Shown here piece by piece: positions 1-9,123 of a stretch of 64,000 nt of DNA (positions are counted from its first letter, which is position 1; the number at the start of each line of letters is the position of its first letter). Source of the stretch: an uncultured Collinsella sp. (GTDB taxonomy: Bacteria; Actinomycetota; Coriobacteriia; Coriobacteriales; Coriobacteriaceae); the NCBI GenBank assembly GCA_934630735.1, contig CAKTWK010000008.1:1-64000 (forward strand), read 5' to 3'. The notes beneath the pieces were generated by a model. That model was not told the DNA's origin and made no database searches. It saw only the letters and a program-made list of their open reading frames with translations. The translations under genes were made by a program, and so were the position numbers.

Positions 1-291
1 GGGGCAGCGGGGGCGTTCGGCTAGGTGCGGGAACGGCCTATTTGCTCAATGTGTTCGGCTGAGATCGGAAATCAACCGACGAAGAGCGCATACCCAGCAG
101 ATGGGGCAGCGAGGTGCAGATGAGGACCACATAATACGAAGCGATGTAGCCGGCACCACACGAGACGGCAGTGAGATGCGAAAAACGAGTTGGCACACAC
201 TGCAGACTCTCAACCGTATGGTTCAGCACCGATTGTGGTCATCGCCCTATCCTTCTTTCGGAAAGCGGCCGAGCGACTCGAACCAATAGGA
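1..291. other. left edge, no supportable gene
   Basis: Short open frames exist on both strands. A 63-codon minus-strand frame (38-229) has one hydrophobic stretch and could be the tail of a decayed membrane protein, but nothing in it matches a family I can name and no ribosome binding site precedes it. I see no tRNA-like fold or terminator. I therefore leave the stretch unassigned. Confidence 0.4.
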
Positions 292-432
292 TCAGTCGGT
301 CCCTATCCGTACAGCCCGAACCACGAGTGCCACAAGGACGAGGGGGGCGGCGACCCATTTGGGGAACTGCAGCGCGTTAAGGGCGAGCGCGATCGCGAGT
401 ATCAGCGCGTATGCAAGGAGTTCCCACCACAT
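292..432 (-). CDS. small two-helix membrane peptide (46 aa), hypothetical
   Basis: A 46-codon frame runs from ATG (430-432) to TGA (292-294). The product begins MWWELLAYALILAI and has two hydrophobic segments, about residues 3-20 and 27-40, split by a short turn (QFPKW), then a basic tail. That fits a small membrane protein. It lies 48 bp downstream of the flavin-type oxidoreductase gene in the same frame and could be co-transcribed. No clear Shine-Dalgarno site is visible, so translation is uncertain. No function can be assigned. Confidence 0.4.
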   Translation of the reverse strand: MWWELLAYALILAIALALNALQFPKWVAAPLVLVALVVRAVRIGTD

Positions 433-480
433 CAGGGCAGGGCGGCGGTAGGGTGCTTCCGACCTCTCCCCGTACTCTCT

Positions 481-990
481 TCACAGCTCCCCCGCCCGTC
501 GCCTGCGCGCGAGCTCGACGGCTTCCTTACCCGTCATGGTCTCGATGTCGAGAACCATCACGAAGGTGTGGTCGAAGGCAGGCGCAATCTCCTCGCGGGC
601 CTTCTCCTCGTGACCGGGCCAGAAGCGCTCGGCCACGAAGAGAAGCTCCTCCAAACGCTCATCGGGATCCGTGAGCTGGCGCAGGCGCCCCGTGCAGACC
701 ACGCTGCGAAAGTACGAGGTGTATTGCTCGGGGATAATCTCATCCTGGCCAATGACCGTGAACGAGGCGCGAGCATCGGCTTTGAGCAGGTCGATCTTAT
801 GGCCGGTCATAGCCCCGTGGAAGGTAAGCCTGCCATCGCGGTAGCCATAGTTGAGCGGCACCTGGTACGGCGCGCCAAGCTCGAGATCATTGAGCGCGAG
901 CACGCCGGACGTGCCGCGCTCGAGCACCTCGATGCAGGCTTCCTCGCTAAGGGCCTGACGCTTTCTGCGCATGGGAATGAGGTCAATCAT
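481..990 (-). CDS. pyridoxamine 5'-phosphate oxidase-family (NimA-like) protein
   Basis: The 169-residue product has the split-barrel flavin-binding pattern of the PNPOx-like/Nim family. There is an N-terminal MRRKRQALSEEACIEVLERG segment, a beta strand GVLALND, then YQVPLNYGYRDGRLTFHGA and GHKIDLLKAD, which are typical of family members that bind FMN or haem and reduce small molecules such as nitroimidazoles. An SD-like GGAGGGAC lies before ATG 988-990; a second in-frame ATG six codons in (MRRKRQ) is also possible. The substrate cannot be told from sequence. It is a chromosomal-type gene outside the island to its right. Confidence 0.8.
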   Translation of the reverse strand: MIDLIPMRRKRQALSEEACIEVLERGTSGVLALNDLELGAPYQVPLNYGYRDGRLTFHGAMTGHKIDLLKADARASFTVIGQDEIIPEQYTSYFRSVVCTGRLRQLTDPDERLEELLFVAERFWPGHEEKAREEIAPAFDHTFVMVLDIETMTGKEAVELARRRRAGEL

Positions 991-1063
991 GGTCGTCCCT
1001 CCAAAGCCGGTCTTAAACTGGAAGCCATCTTAGCACACGGCATGCGCGCCGTGCAACGCGGCA

Positions 1064-1430
1064 TCAGTCAGTGCGCAAGAGACACGACGGCCTCAGTCCT
1101 GCCGCCCTACCCCTCCGACGACCCACCTCAAGCCTGGCCGCGAGTTCCTCGAGGCACTCGCCCGTACGCCGCAGCTCAGTTGCAACGTCAACGCCAACGT
1201 AGGTGTAGTGCCAGGGCTCGAAGTCCACGCCCGTAAGGGCAGACTTGCCCGGAGGATACCGACGGATGAACCCAAACCGCCACGAATTCTCGAACAGCCA
1301 GTCCTGGATCCCCTCGAGGCCTCCCGGGCTACCGTCTCCGCAGCTGATGTCGAGCGCGACGCCCAAGGCGTGCTCGCTCCGACCCGGAAGCGCCACGTAG
1401 CGGCGCGTGGCTCGCCAAGCTTTACTTGGT
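1064..1430 (-). pseudogene. D-alanyl-D-alanine carboxypeptidase (VanY/M15-like), 3' remnant
   Basis: The minus-strand frame carries the C-terminal core of an M15B peptidase. SEHALGVALD matches the SxHxxGxAxD zinc motif, and GVDFEPWHY carries the second catalytic glutamate/histidine. These enzymes trim the terminal D-Ala of peptidoglycan stem peptides outside the membrane. The 5' half, including signal peptide or membrane anchor, is missing. Upstream of about 1,430 the DNA instead codes on the other strand for a methyltransferase fragment. The readable frame persists to about 1,527, so the junction is approximate. It looks like a chromosomal gene broken when the island formed or rearranged. 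Confidence 0.7.
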
Positions 1431-3222
1431 TCGGCCGGCGCGATGTCTTCAACACCGAGATCGTTGCGGATGATGGCGCCAATACATGGACGCCGACTAG
1501 TGATCCAATCGAATTTCCAAAGTCAAAGGGACACGGCTGGCGCGCATACGTGGAGGCTACGCGGCTCGAGATCACGTGTGGCGAGGCGCCGTTTGTGTGC
1601 TCGCGCTACGACACCGTGACGGGAGACGAGCTACCCGTAAGCGAGCGCGTAGGCTTCCTTGACCGCAAGCTTCGCGTTGTGACCGAGAAGACCAAGACTC
1701 GCAAGGAATGGGTGCGCCGGGCCCTCGACGCGCTGCGCGCGACGTACGGCTTCGAGTACCAGGGCGACAACCTGCTTATTGCTCGCGTCAATGTGCTCGA
1801 GACGTTCGTCGAGCATCTCCGCAATCGCTGGGGGTCGGGCCCCCAACAGGACGAGCTCGAGCAGGCGGCATGGATCGTTTCCTGGAACTTCTGGCAGATG
1901 AACGGCTTCACAGACGCCGTGCCCACCAACAAGATGGGCGCCGAGGTGGAGTCGACCCTGGGGACGTTCGAGGAGCCCGAGCCGGAGCCGATGCAACCGT
2001 CGCTTTTCGACCTGTTCGATGACGTATTCCCCGACGAGACAACCGAAGAGACCAAAGAAGAGGAGCCAAGGGAAACGGTTCCCCTCTGCGTGATATACGA
2101 CTGGCAGAACGGCGAGCCCTTCGAGTTCGCCGCATTGAAAGGTGAGGCAGCAATTATGGGAAAGAAGTTCTATGCGGTAATCGGTAATCCCCATATCAGC
2201 TTTCAGTGGCGGAACAAGATTCTGGCAATAAGACCTATGCACCGCCCATCTATCACGAGTTTATGGACTCGGCGTTCAAGGTTTCCGACAAGGTGGAGCT
2301 TGTCACTCCCGCTAGATTCCTATTTGACGCCGGCTCAACCCCAAAGGCCTGGAACAGGAAGATGCTTAACGACCCCCATTTCAAAGTGATGAGCTATAAA
2401 GCGGATGCGTCCAGCGCCTTTCCGAATACCGACATCAAGGGCGGTGTTGCCGTTACCTATCGAGATGCTGATCGGGATTTCGGTGCGATAGAAGTGTTCA
2501 CACATTTCGATGAGCTTCGTACCATCAAAGAGAAGGTTGTAAAACATGGCATCCAACCCCTCGGCGATATCATCTTCGCGGCCGATAGCTACCACTTCAC
2601 TGAAGCCATGCACGAAGACCATCCCGAGATTCGTTATGTTGACGACGACCATGGTCTGTTGAGCAAGAACCACGACTATGACCTTAAGACAAACGTTCTC
2701 GACAACCTTAACAATGTAGTTTTCTTTGACGAGATGCCTGGCGACGGAGATAGTTGCATCAGAATCTTTGGCAGAGGTCGCGCCGGAAGAGCTTACAAGT
2801 TCATTTCCGCCAGATATATCGCTCCGCATCCGAACCTCGACAAATGGAAAGTACTTGTTCCTGCCGCCAACGGATCGGGCGCGCTTGGAGAAGTGCTTTC
2901 TACGCCCTTAATAGGGCGGCCCTTAATAGGGCATACGCAGTCCTTCATAAGCATTGGCAGTTTCAATTCCGAAGCGGAAGCTACGGCTCTCCTCAAATAC
3001 ATAAAATCGAAGTTCGCTCGGACCATGCTCGGAATTCTGAAGATTACGCAGCACAATCCCGCACCAAAATGGAAGTATGTCCCCCTACAGGACTTTACTT
3101 CTGACTCCGACATCGATTGGTCGCAGTCTGTTGCTGACATCGACCGTCAGCTCTATGCGAAGTACGGCCTCGACGACGAGGAGATTCAGTTCATCGAATC
3201 CCATGTGAAGGAGATGGACTAG
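1430..3222 (+). pseudogene. N6-adenine DNA methyltransferase (Eco57I-like), truncated and frameshifted
   Basis: Two adjoining frames make one protein. The first (to about 2,190) has conserved segments EIVADDGANTWTPTSD, RLEITCGEAPF, RVGFLDRKLRVV, YQGDNLLIARVN and VSWNFWQMNGFTDAVP, and reaches FYAVIGNP. The second resumes after the tyrosine of NPPY and continues through TPARFLFDAGSTPKAWNRKM, FPNTDIKGGVAVTYRD and ISIGSF to the stop at 3,220-3,222. Adding one C to the CCCC run at 2,189-2,192 restores NPPYQLSVAEQDSG in a single frame. The 5' end is also lost at the junction near 1,430. A second initiation at 2,206 could give only a C-terminal piece. Its partner is the helicase gene 2 bp downstream. 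Confidence 0.8.
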
Positions 3223-3224
3223 CA

Positions 3225-6200
3225 ATGGCGAGCATCGACATCTCCCAGATCATCGAGACCACCGCTCCCGCGGTGCCGCAGATCTATGCCTACACCACGC
3301 CCGAGATCGTCCGCCACAACGGCTGGACCAAGATCGGCTACACCGAGCAGGACGTGCGCGAGCGAATCAAACAGCAAACGCACACCGCCGACGTGCAGTG
3401 GCATCTGGAGTGGAGCGGCAACGCCACGTGGGAGCACCGTGCGGGCACGTTCCATGACACCGACTTCCACGCCTACCTCGAGAAGCAGGGCGTCGAGCGC
3501 GAACCCAAGAAGGAATGGTTCAAGATTAGCGTCGAGGAGTCTCACCAGCAGTTCTACCGGTTCCGCGACACCGACGGCGTGCTGGACGCACCCGGCGCTG
3601 CCTCCTACACCCTGCGCGCCGAGCAGCAGCGCGCAGTGGAGCAGACGGGAGCCTTCGCCCGCGCCCATTGGGACGAGGGCGGCGCGCACGGCGGCGAGTT
3701 CCTGTGGAACGCCAAGCCGCGCTTCGGCAAGACGCTCACCGCATACGACCTGTGCCGCAGTATCGGCGCGCAGAAGGTGCTCATCGTCACCAACCGCCCT
3801 GCCATCGCCAACTCCTGGTACGACGACTACGTGAAGTTCGTGGGCTTGGAGGGCGGCTACCGCTTCATCAGCGGCGTGGACGCTCTGACCGGCAAGCCCT
3901 ACTGCCTCAGCCGCGAGGAGTACCTGCGCGCCATCCGCAACGACCCGGAAGGCCCCAAGGGGTTCATCGAGTTCGTGAGCCTTCAGGACCTCAAGGGCTC
4001 CATCCGCTTCGGCGGCGTGTACCAGAAGCTCGACGAGGTGGCCGACCTCACCTGGGACGTGCTCATCATCGACGAGGCACACGAGGGCGTGGACACCTTC
4101 AAGACCGACGTGGCATTCGACCACATCAAGCGCCGCTTCACGCTGCACCTCTCTGGCACGCCCTTCAAGGCCATCGCAAACGAGAAGTTCGCCGACGACG
4201 CCATCTACAACTGGACCTATGCCGACGAGCAGCAGGCCAAGCGTGACTGGCCTGCCGACTCTGAGCAGCCGAACCCCTACGCCAACCTCCCCAAGCTCAA
4301 CCTGCTCACCTACCAGATGAGCGACATCGTCGAGCAGGAGGCCCGCGGCGGCATGGAGATTGATGGCGAGCAGACCGAGTTCGCCTTCGACCTCAACGAG
4401 TTCTTCTTGACCAAGCACAACGGCGGCTTCGTGCACGACGCCGACGTGGATAAGTTCCTCGACGCGCTCACCACGCAGGAGAAGTTCCCGTTCTCGACAC
4501 CCGGGCTGCGCGACGAGCTGCGTCACACGTTCTGGATGCTCAACCGCGTCGACTCCGCCCGCGCCCTCGCCAAGAAGCTGCAGGCGCACCCCGTCTTCAA
4601 GGATTACGAGGTGGTACTCGCTGCTGGCGACGGCAAGATCGACGCCGATGACGAGAACGAGAAATCGCTCGACAAGGTACGCCGCGCGATCAAGGACCAC
4701 GACAGGACCATCACCCTTTCGGTCGGCCAGCTGACCACGGGCGTGACCGTGCCGGAGTGGACCGCCGTGCTCATGCTCTCGAACATGGCGAGCCCCGCAC
4801 TGTACATGCAGGCGGCCTTCCGCAGCCAGAACCCGTGCCTGTTCGACCTGGGCGGCGGCAACTACGCGCGCAAGGAGAACGCCTACGTCTTCGACTTCGA
4901 CCCGGCGCGCACGCTTACTATCTTTGAGCAGTTCGCCAACGACCTGTACGGCGAGACCGCGCGCGGCGGCGGCGATGTCGAAACGCGCGAGCGCCATATC
5001 CGTCAGTTGCTGAACTTCTTCCCCGTCTACGGCGAGGACGAAGAGGGGCAGATGGTCGAGCTCGACGCCGAGCAGGTGCTCAGCGTGCCGAGGCGCATCC
5101 ATGCCCGCGAGGTGGTCAGGCGCGGCTTTATGAGCAACTTCCTGTTCCAGAACATCGCGAGCGTCTTCCGCGCGCCGGCAGAGGTCGTGGAGATCATCCA
5201 GCGCTTCGATCCCTACGAGCAGGGCAAGGCACAGAACGCCGAGAAGAACAAGGTCGAGATCGATGAGGGCACGGCCGACGAGCTCTCCATCAACGACGAG
5301 GGCGAGGTGGAGATTCCCGACGAGCAGGTCGTAGGCAAGGCTGCGGACATCTTCGGGCCGAAGGTCTACGGCGACATCGCCGTCGAATTCTCAGGCCACA
5401 TGGACGACATCGCGAAAGCCCACGAGGCCGATGACGACGATCGGGTGATGCTCGACAACCTCAAGGAGGCCTTCAAGCAGAGCGTGACCGCGCCTCTGGT
5501 ACAGGCCGCCAAGGAGAGCTACGGCAGCGAGCTCAAGCCGCGCCAGCAGCAGCAGATCGAGCGCAAGGTCCAGGCGGACGCCGACATCCAACTCAACCGC
5601 CAGGTCGGCGACTACCAGATTCAGGCGCGCCGCATCGAGCAGTCGCGCAAGGACGAGCTCAAGGCGGCGACAAGCGAGACCGAGCGCGCCGAGGTGAACA
5701 AGCGCCATGACGAGCAGAAAGCGGAGGCGTTCCAGACGCTCGCCCAGAAGCTCGAGGACTCCCGCGAGGAGCTCGTGCAACGCGCCGGCGAGACCGTGGT
5801 GCGCGAGGTGGAGACGGCGAAGAAAGAGGACGAGAAGCAGGGCATCGAGGACAAGGTGCGCGCTCATCTGCGCGGCTTCTCGCGTACCATCCCGTCGTTC
5901 CTCATGGCCTACGGCGAAGAGGGCACGACGCTCGCGAACTTCGACACCGTGATCCCCGCTGACGTCTTCCAGGACGTCACGAGCATCACCGTTGATGAGT
6001 TCCGCTTTTTGCGTGATGGCGGCGACTACACCGATGGCGAGACCGGCGAGGTAAAGCGCTTCGTTGGGCACCTCTTCGACGAGGTCGTATTCAACGACTC
6101 CGTGAGCGAGTTCATCAAGCTGCGCGAACGCCTGGCCAATTACTTCGACGAGTCCCAGACAGAGGACATCTTCGACTACGTGCCGCCCCAGAAGACCAAT

Positions 6201-6608
6201 CAGATCTTCACGCCGCGCAACGTCGTGGTTCAGATGGTGGACCTCTTCGAGAAGGAGAACCCGGGCTGCTTCGATGACCCGAGCCACACCTTCGCCGACC
6301 TGTATATGAAGTCTGGCCTCTACATCACCGAGATCATCAAGCGCCTGTACCGAAGCGAGGGCATGAAGGCCGCCTTCCCGGACGACCGCGAGCGTTTGGA
6401 CCACATCCTGGAGCATCAGGTGTTCGGCATCGCGCCCACCAAGATTATCTACGAGATTGCCACCCACTTCATCCTGGGTTTCCACGACGAGGTCGGCCAA
6501 GGATGTGACTCTAACTTCGAGCTCGCGGACGCCGCGGAGCTCGCCAAGGAGGGCACGCTGGAGGCATACGTCGAGCGCGTCTTCGGGCCCAAGCTGGGCG
6601 AGGCGTAG
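3225..6608 (+). CDS. GIY-YIG nuclease / SF2 helicase with methyltransferase-like C-terminus
   Basis: The 1127-residue protein has several recognisable parts. Residues 18-55 (PQIYAYTTPEIV, GWTKIGYT, DVRERI) match a GIY-YIG/T5orf172-type nuclease start. Residues 125-560 form a helicase with Walker A AKPRFGKT (163-170), the DEAH box LIIDEAHEG near 280, LSGTPFKAI, and AAFRSQNPCLF as motif VI. A charged, coiled-coil-like stretch covers about 660-890. Residues 990-1085 (NQIFTPRNVVVQMVDLF, FADLYMKSGLYITEI, VFGIAPTKIIYEIA) resemble the SAM-binding motif I region of the partner methyltransferase class. ATG at 3,225 has GAAGGAGATGG upstream. Predicted role: restriction/translocation subunit of a modification-dependent R-M pair. 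Its partner gene is broken here. Confidence 0.75.
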   Translation: MASIDISQIIETTAPAVPQIYAYTTPEIVRHNGWTKIGYTEQDVRERIKQQTHTADVQWHLEWSGNATWEHRAGTFHDTDFHAYLEKQGVEREPKKEWFKISVEESHQQFYRFRDTDGVLDAPGAASYTLRAEQQRAVEQTGAFARAHWDEGGAHGGEFLWNAKPRFGKTLTAYDLCRSIGAQKVLIVTNRPAIANSWYDDYVKFVGLEGGYRFISGVDALTGKPYCLSREEYLRAIRNDPEGPKGFIEFVSLQDLKGSIRFGGVYQKLDEVADLTWDVLIIDEAHEGVDTFKTDVAFDHIKRRFTLHLSGTPFKAIANEKFADDAIYNWTYADEQQAKRDWPADSEQPNPYANLPKLNLLTYQMSDIVEQEARGGMEIDGEQTEFAFDLNEFFLTKHNGGFVHDADVDKFLDALTTQEKFPFSTPGLRDELRHTFWMLNRVDSARALAKKLQAHPVFKDYEVVLAAGDGKIDADDENEKSLDKVRRAIKDHDRTITLSVGQLTTGVTVPEWTAVLMLSNMASPALYMQAAFRSQNPCLFDLGGGNYARKENAYVFDFDPARTLTIFEQFANDLYGETARGGGDVETRERHIRQLLNFFPVYGEDEEGQMVELDAEQVLSVPRRIHAREVVRRGFMSNFLFQNIASVFRAPAEVVEIIQRFDPYEQGKAQNAEKNKVEIDEGTADELSINDEGEVEIPDEQVVGKAADIFGPKVYGDIAVEFSGHMDDIAKAHEADDDDRVMLDNLKEAFKQSVTAPLVQAAKESYGSELKPRQQQQIERKVQADADIQLNRQVGDYQIQARRIEQSRKDELKAATSETERAEVNKRHDEQKAEAFQTLAQKLEDSREELVQRAGETVVREVETAKKEDEKQGIEDKVRAHLRGFSRTIPSFLMAYGEEGTTLANFDTVIPADVFQDVTSITVDEFRFLRDGGDYTDGETGEVKRFVGHLFDEVVFNDSVSEFIKLRERLANYFDESQTEDIFDYVPPQKTNQIFTPRNVVVQMVDLFEKENPGCFDDPSHTFADLYMKSGLYITEIIKRLYRSEGMKAAFPDDRERLDHILEHQVFGIAPTKIIYEIATHFILGFHDEVGQGCDSNFELADAAELAKEGTLEAYVERVFGPKLGEA

Positions 6609-6611
6609 CGC

Positions 6612-7925
6612 GTGGCGGAAGTAGTCGACAGCAAACAGGATGGGCGTGCAGAGGCTGCGCGAGCGGCGGTGAGTGCGGCACGGCGTGAGGATACCGAACT
6701 TTGCGCCCGTCTAGTCTTTCGCGTCTCGCGCAATGAGCTAAGGCGCGTGGGGATCACCACGCCCATCGCTCTCTACGATGAGCTGAAGCAGGTCTTCTGG
6801 AACGCAGACGAGGGCGTCACCCTGGGCGACCACCTCTCTGTCGGGTTCGGCAAGGTCGACCGCCGCCGTCAGGTGCGCGCCTTCGCCGAGCGCCATGCGG
6901 ACGAGCCCAGAAACGTCGCCGCGAAAGCCTACGAGCGCGAATACGGCTTCAGCGCAGGCATCGCCGCGATATGGCTCGACCTGTTCGCCGAGCCCGCGGA
7001 CGTGAGCTTCTCGGAGTGGCTTGGCGTCGAGGTCGCTGAATGCCCGACGGGCGCCCCGGCCTCCCGTGCGGATGTGCCCGTAGCGCACGACACCGAGCGC
7101 GAGGCACCCACCCTCGAGGGCTTCCTTGCCCGGGAGCTTGCCGGCCGCATCTGCGACGAAGGCCTCGTGCGTCGGCGCTTCGCCTTCGAGTTTCCCGACG
7201 ATCCGCCCGAAGCGCTCGACCGCGGCATCGAGGATGCGGGCTACTACGAGGACCGCGGCTTGCTCTTCCGAGAAGGGAGCACCCCGAACGACCACTTCAC
7301 GCGGCTGCTGGCCGAGCATCCGTCTTTCGCGAAGGGCGACGCCGGCTTCGAGAACGCCGTGTGGCAGCACCCCGCCTTCCGCCAGGTGCTGCGCCAGGCG
7401 CTTTCGGACCACCGCTTACTTCTCTACGAGGGCGACAGCTACATCTCGTTCTCGCGGCTGCACGACGTGCTAGGCGCGCGCATGGCGGACATCGAGTCGT
7501 ACGCGCCCGCGGTGAGCGTGGATGCGCCCGAAGGCGAGCCCTTCACCGTGGCGAGCCTGCGCGCGGGCGGCGCCACTCCGCATCCGCTGTACGGGCTGGA
7601 CATGCCCGACGACTTCTACGAGGGACTGCTCGACGCGGGAGGGCTCCTGCGCAGCTGCACGCTCGCCGGAACCAAGGTGTTCGTCGCCGGAGGCGAGGGG
7701 CGGCTTTCCGCAGCCGACCTCATCGAGTGGATCGTCGCCCACCATGAGGGAATCGAGCGCGATGACCTGCCGAGACTGCTCGCGAACGATCTGGGCATCA
7801 CGTGCCCGGCACCGCTTCTGACGACGACCATTTACAACTCCGACGTCTACTACGACGACATCGGGGACGCATATTACTCATCCATGGAGGCATGGAAGAA
7901 GGAGGCACGAAATGAGCTTGCTTGA
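6612..7925 (+). CDS. unknown 437-aa defence-island protein
   Basis: Starts at GTG 6,612, three bases after the helicase stop, and overlaps the next gene by 14 bp, so it is very likely translated as part of the same operon. I recognise no catalytic motif. The N-terminal 130 residues are charged and helical. Around 150-260 an acidic segment with FPDDPPEALDRGIEDAGYY precedes LLFREGSTPNDHFTRLL. Residues 275-320 (SDHRLLLYEGDSYISFSRLHDVL) look like a folded alpha/beta module, and the tail is tyrosine-rich (TTTIYNSDVYYDDIGDAYY). There is no signal peptide or membrane segment, so it is probably cytoplasmic. It may be a sensor or adaptor for the ParB-like and SNF2 partners; this is inference from context only. 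Confidence 0.7.
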   Translation: MAEVVDSKQDGRAEAARAAVSAARREDTELCARLVFRVSRNELRRVGITTPIALYDELKQVFWNADEGVTLGDHLSVGFGKVDRRRQVRAFAERHADEPRNVAAKAYEREYGFSAGIAAIWLDLFAEPADVSFSEWLGVEVAECPTGAPASRADVPVAHDTEREAPTLEGFLARELAGRICDEGLVRRRFAFEFPDDPPEALDRGIEDAGYYEDRGLLFREGSTPNDHFTRLLAEHPSFAKGDAGFENAVWQHPAFRQVLRQALSDHRLLLYEGDSYISFSRLHDVLGARMADIESYAPAVSVDAPEGEPFTVASLRAGGATPHPLYGLDMPDDFYEGLLDAGGLLRSCTLAGTKVFVAGGEGRLSAADLIEWIVAHHEGIERDDLPRLLANDLGITCPAPLLTTTIYNSDVYYDDIGDAYYSSMEAWKKEARNELA

Positions 7926-9123
7926 GGAAGGGATCGCGACTGGCAACGTCCTGCCGACGGGTCGCAAGGAGAAGCACTCCATCGACAACGTGACGCGCGA
8001 CTTCGACATCTACCGCATCAAGTGCGATCTGCTGTTCTACAACGACCAGAACGACCGCATCGCCACTTGGGTAAGCGAGTACAACTCCGCGCAGGGCGCG
8101 GATCTGCTCGCCCTTGGCCGCGACGAGTACAACGGCGTCATCGAGGACTTCATCGTCGAGAGCAACCCCGGCGCGCTCAGGAAGACCGAGAAGAGCATCG
8201 CCCTTCGCGGCCAGCTTAGGCCGGGCATCGTGCTCAACGACGGACGCGTCATCGACGGCAACCGACGCCTGACCTGCGTCCGCCGCCTCGCGCGGGCGAA
8301 CAACGAGGCGGGCTGGTTCGAGGCCGCCATCCTCGACGACGCCACAGGCAGCGACCCCAAGCGCATCAAGCTGCTCGAGCTCGCCATCCAAATCGGCGAA
8401 GAGGAGAAGGTGGCGTACGATCCCGTCGACCGCCTCGTCGGCGTATACCGCGACGTGGTTAAGAACCACCTCATAACCCCTGCGGAGTACGGCAACGCGA
8501 CGGGCATGACCGAGGCGGAGGTGAAAAAACTCGTCGACCGCGCCCAGTACATGGAGGAGTTCCTCGAATTCTGCCAGGCCCCCGAGCAGTACCACCTCGC
8601 CCGCGCCCTCAAGGTCGATGGCCCCTTGGGCGAGTTCAGCCGCGTGCTGAAGAAGTACGACAACAGGCGCGACAAACAGCTTGTCAAACGACTCATGTTC
8701 GCCAACATGGTGGTGCAGCCCGAGGGCGACATCACCCGATACGTGAGAGACTTCGGCAGCGTGGCAGGCACGGATGCGGAGGCCGACTTCAAGGCCGCCG
8801 AGCTGCAGGCCATGTCCGAGCTCCTCGAGAAGATGGGTCCCGACGCCCTCACGCGCGAGAAGGTGAGCGAGCTGCGCTCGGACGGCAACCTCGTCGACGG
8901 CTTCAAGCGCGCAGGCGACCGCGCAAGAGAGACCGTGCGCCGCGTCAAGCTCATGGACACGCCCGCCAAGAAATCCGCCGACTGCCTCTCCGAGCTCGAG
9001 AAGATCCTTCCCGAGATGCTCGACGTGCTGGGACCCGACGAGCTCGAGAAGGTGCGCCGCAACCTCGTTGCCGTCGCCGACAAGGTGGAAGAGCTGATCG
9101 GTGAGATCGATGAGCGCGCCTAG
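7912..9123 (+). CDS. ParB/sulfiredoxin-fold nuclease-like protein
   Basis: 403 residues. Residues 85-125 carry the ParB/Srx core: SIALRGQLRPGIVLNDGRVI followed by DGNRRL (115-120), the counterpart of the ParB nucleotide-binding motif. Further on, LITPAEYGNATGMTEAEVKKLVDRA (about 185-210) resembles the HTH that follows the core in ParB proteins. A helical C-terminus ends near 403. ParB-fold proteins bind CTP or hydrolyse nucleotides, and some are nucleases in phage-defence loci. No parA or parS is nearby, so plasmid partition is unlikely. It overlaps the genes on both sides (14 bp each), implying translational coupling with the unknown protein upstream and the SNF2 helicase downstream. Confidence 0.75.
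   Translation: MSLLEEGIATGNVLPTGRKEKHSIDNVTRDFDIYRIKCDLLFYNDQNDRIATWVSEYNSAQGADLLALGRDEYNGVIEDFIVESNPGALRKTEKSIALRGQLRPGIVLNDGRVIDGNRRLTCVRRLARANNEAGWFEAAILDDATGSDPKRIKLLELAIQIGEEEKVAYDPVDRLVGVYRDVVKNHLITPAEYGNATGMTEAEVKKLVDRAQYMEEFLEFCQAPEQYHLARALKVDGPLGEFSRVLKKYDNRRDKQLVKRLMFANMVVQPEGDITRYVRDFGSVAGTDAEADFKAAELQAMSELLEKMGPDALTREKVSELRSDGNLVDGFKRAGDRARETVRRVKLMDTPAKKSADCLSELEKILPEMLDVLGPDELEKVRRNLVAVADKVEELIGEIDERA

Noticed and set aside
190..1236. 348-aa plus-strand ORF
   Set aside because: It is the complement of the PNPOx-like gene and the VanY remnant, is arginine/alanine-rich, and has no family motif.
3219..5102. 627-aa minus-strand ORF opposite the helicase
   Set aside because: Mirror frame of a high-GC coding sequence; low-complexity valine/leucine/glutamate content and no motif.
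7912..9123. Chromosome partition ParB
   Set aside because: No parA or parS nearby, and it lies in a defence operon with a helicase and GmrSD-like gene.
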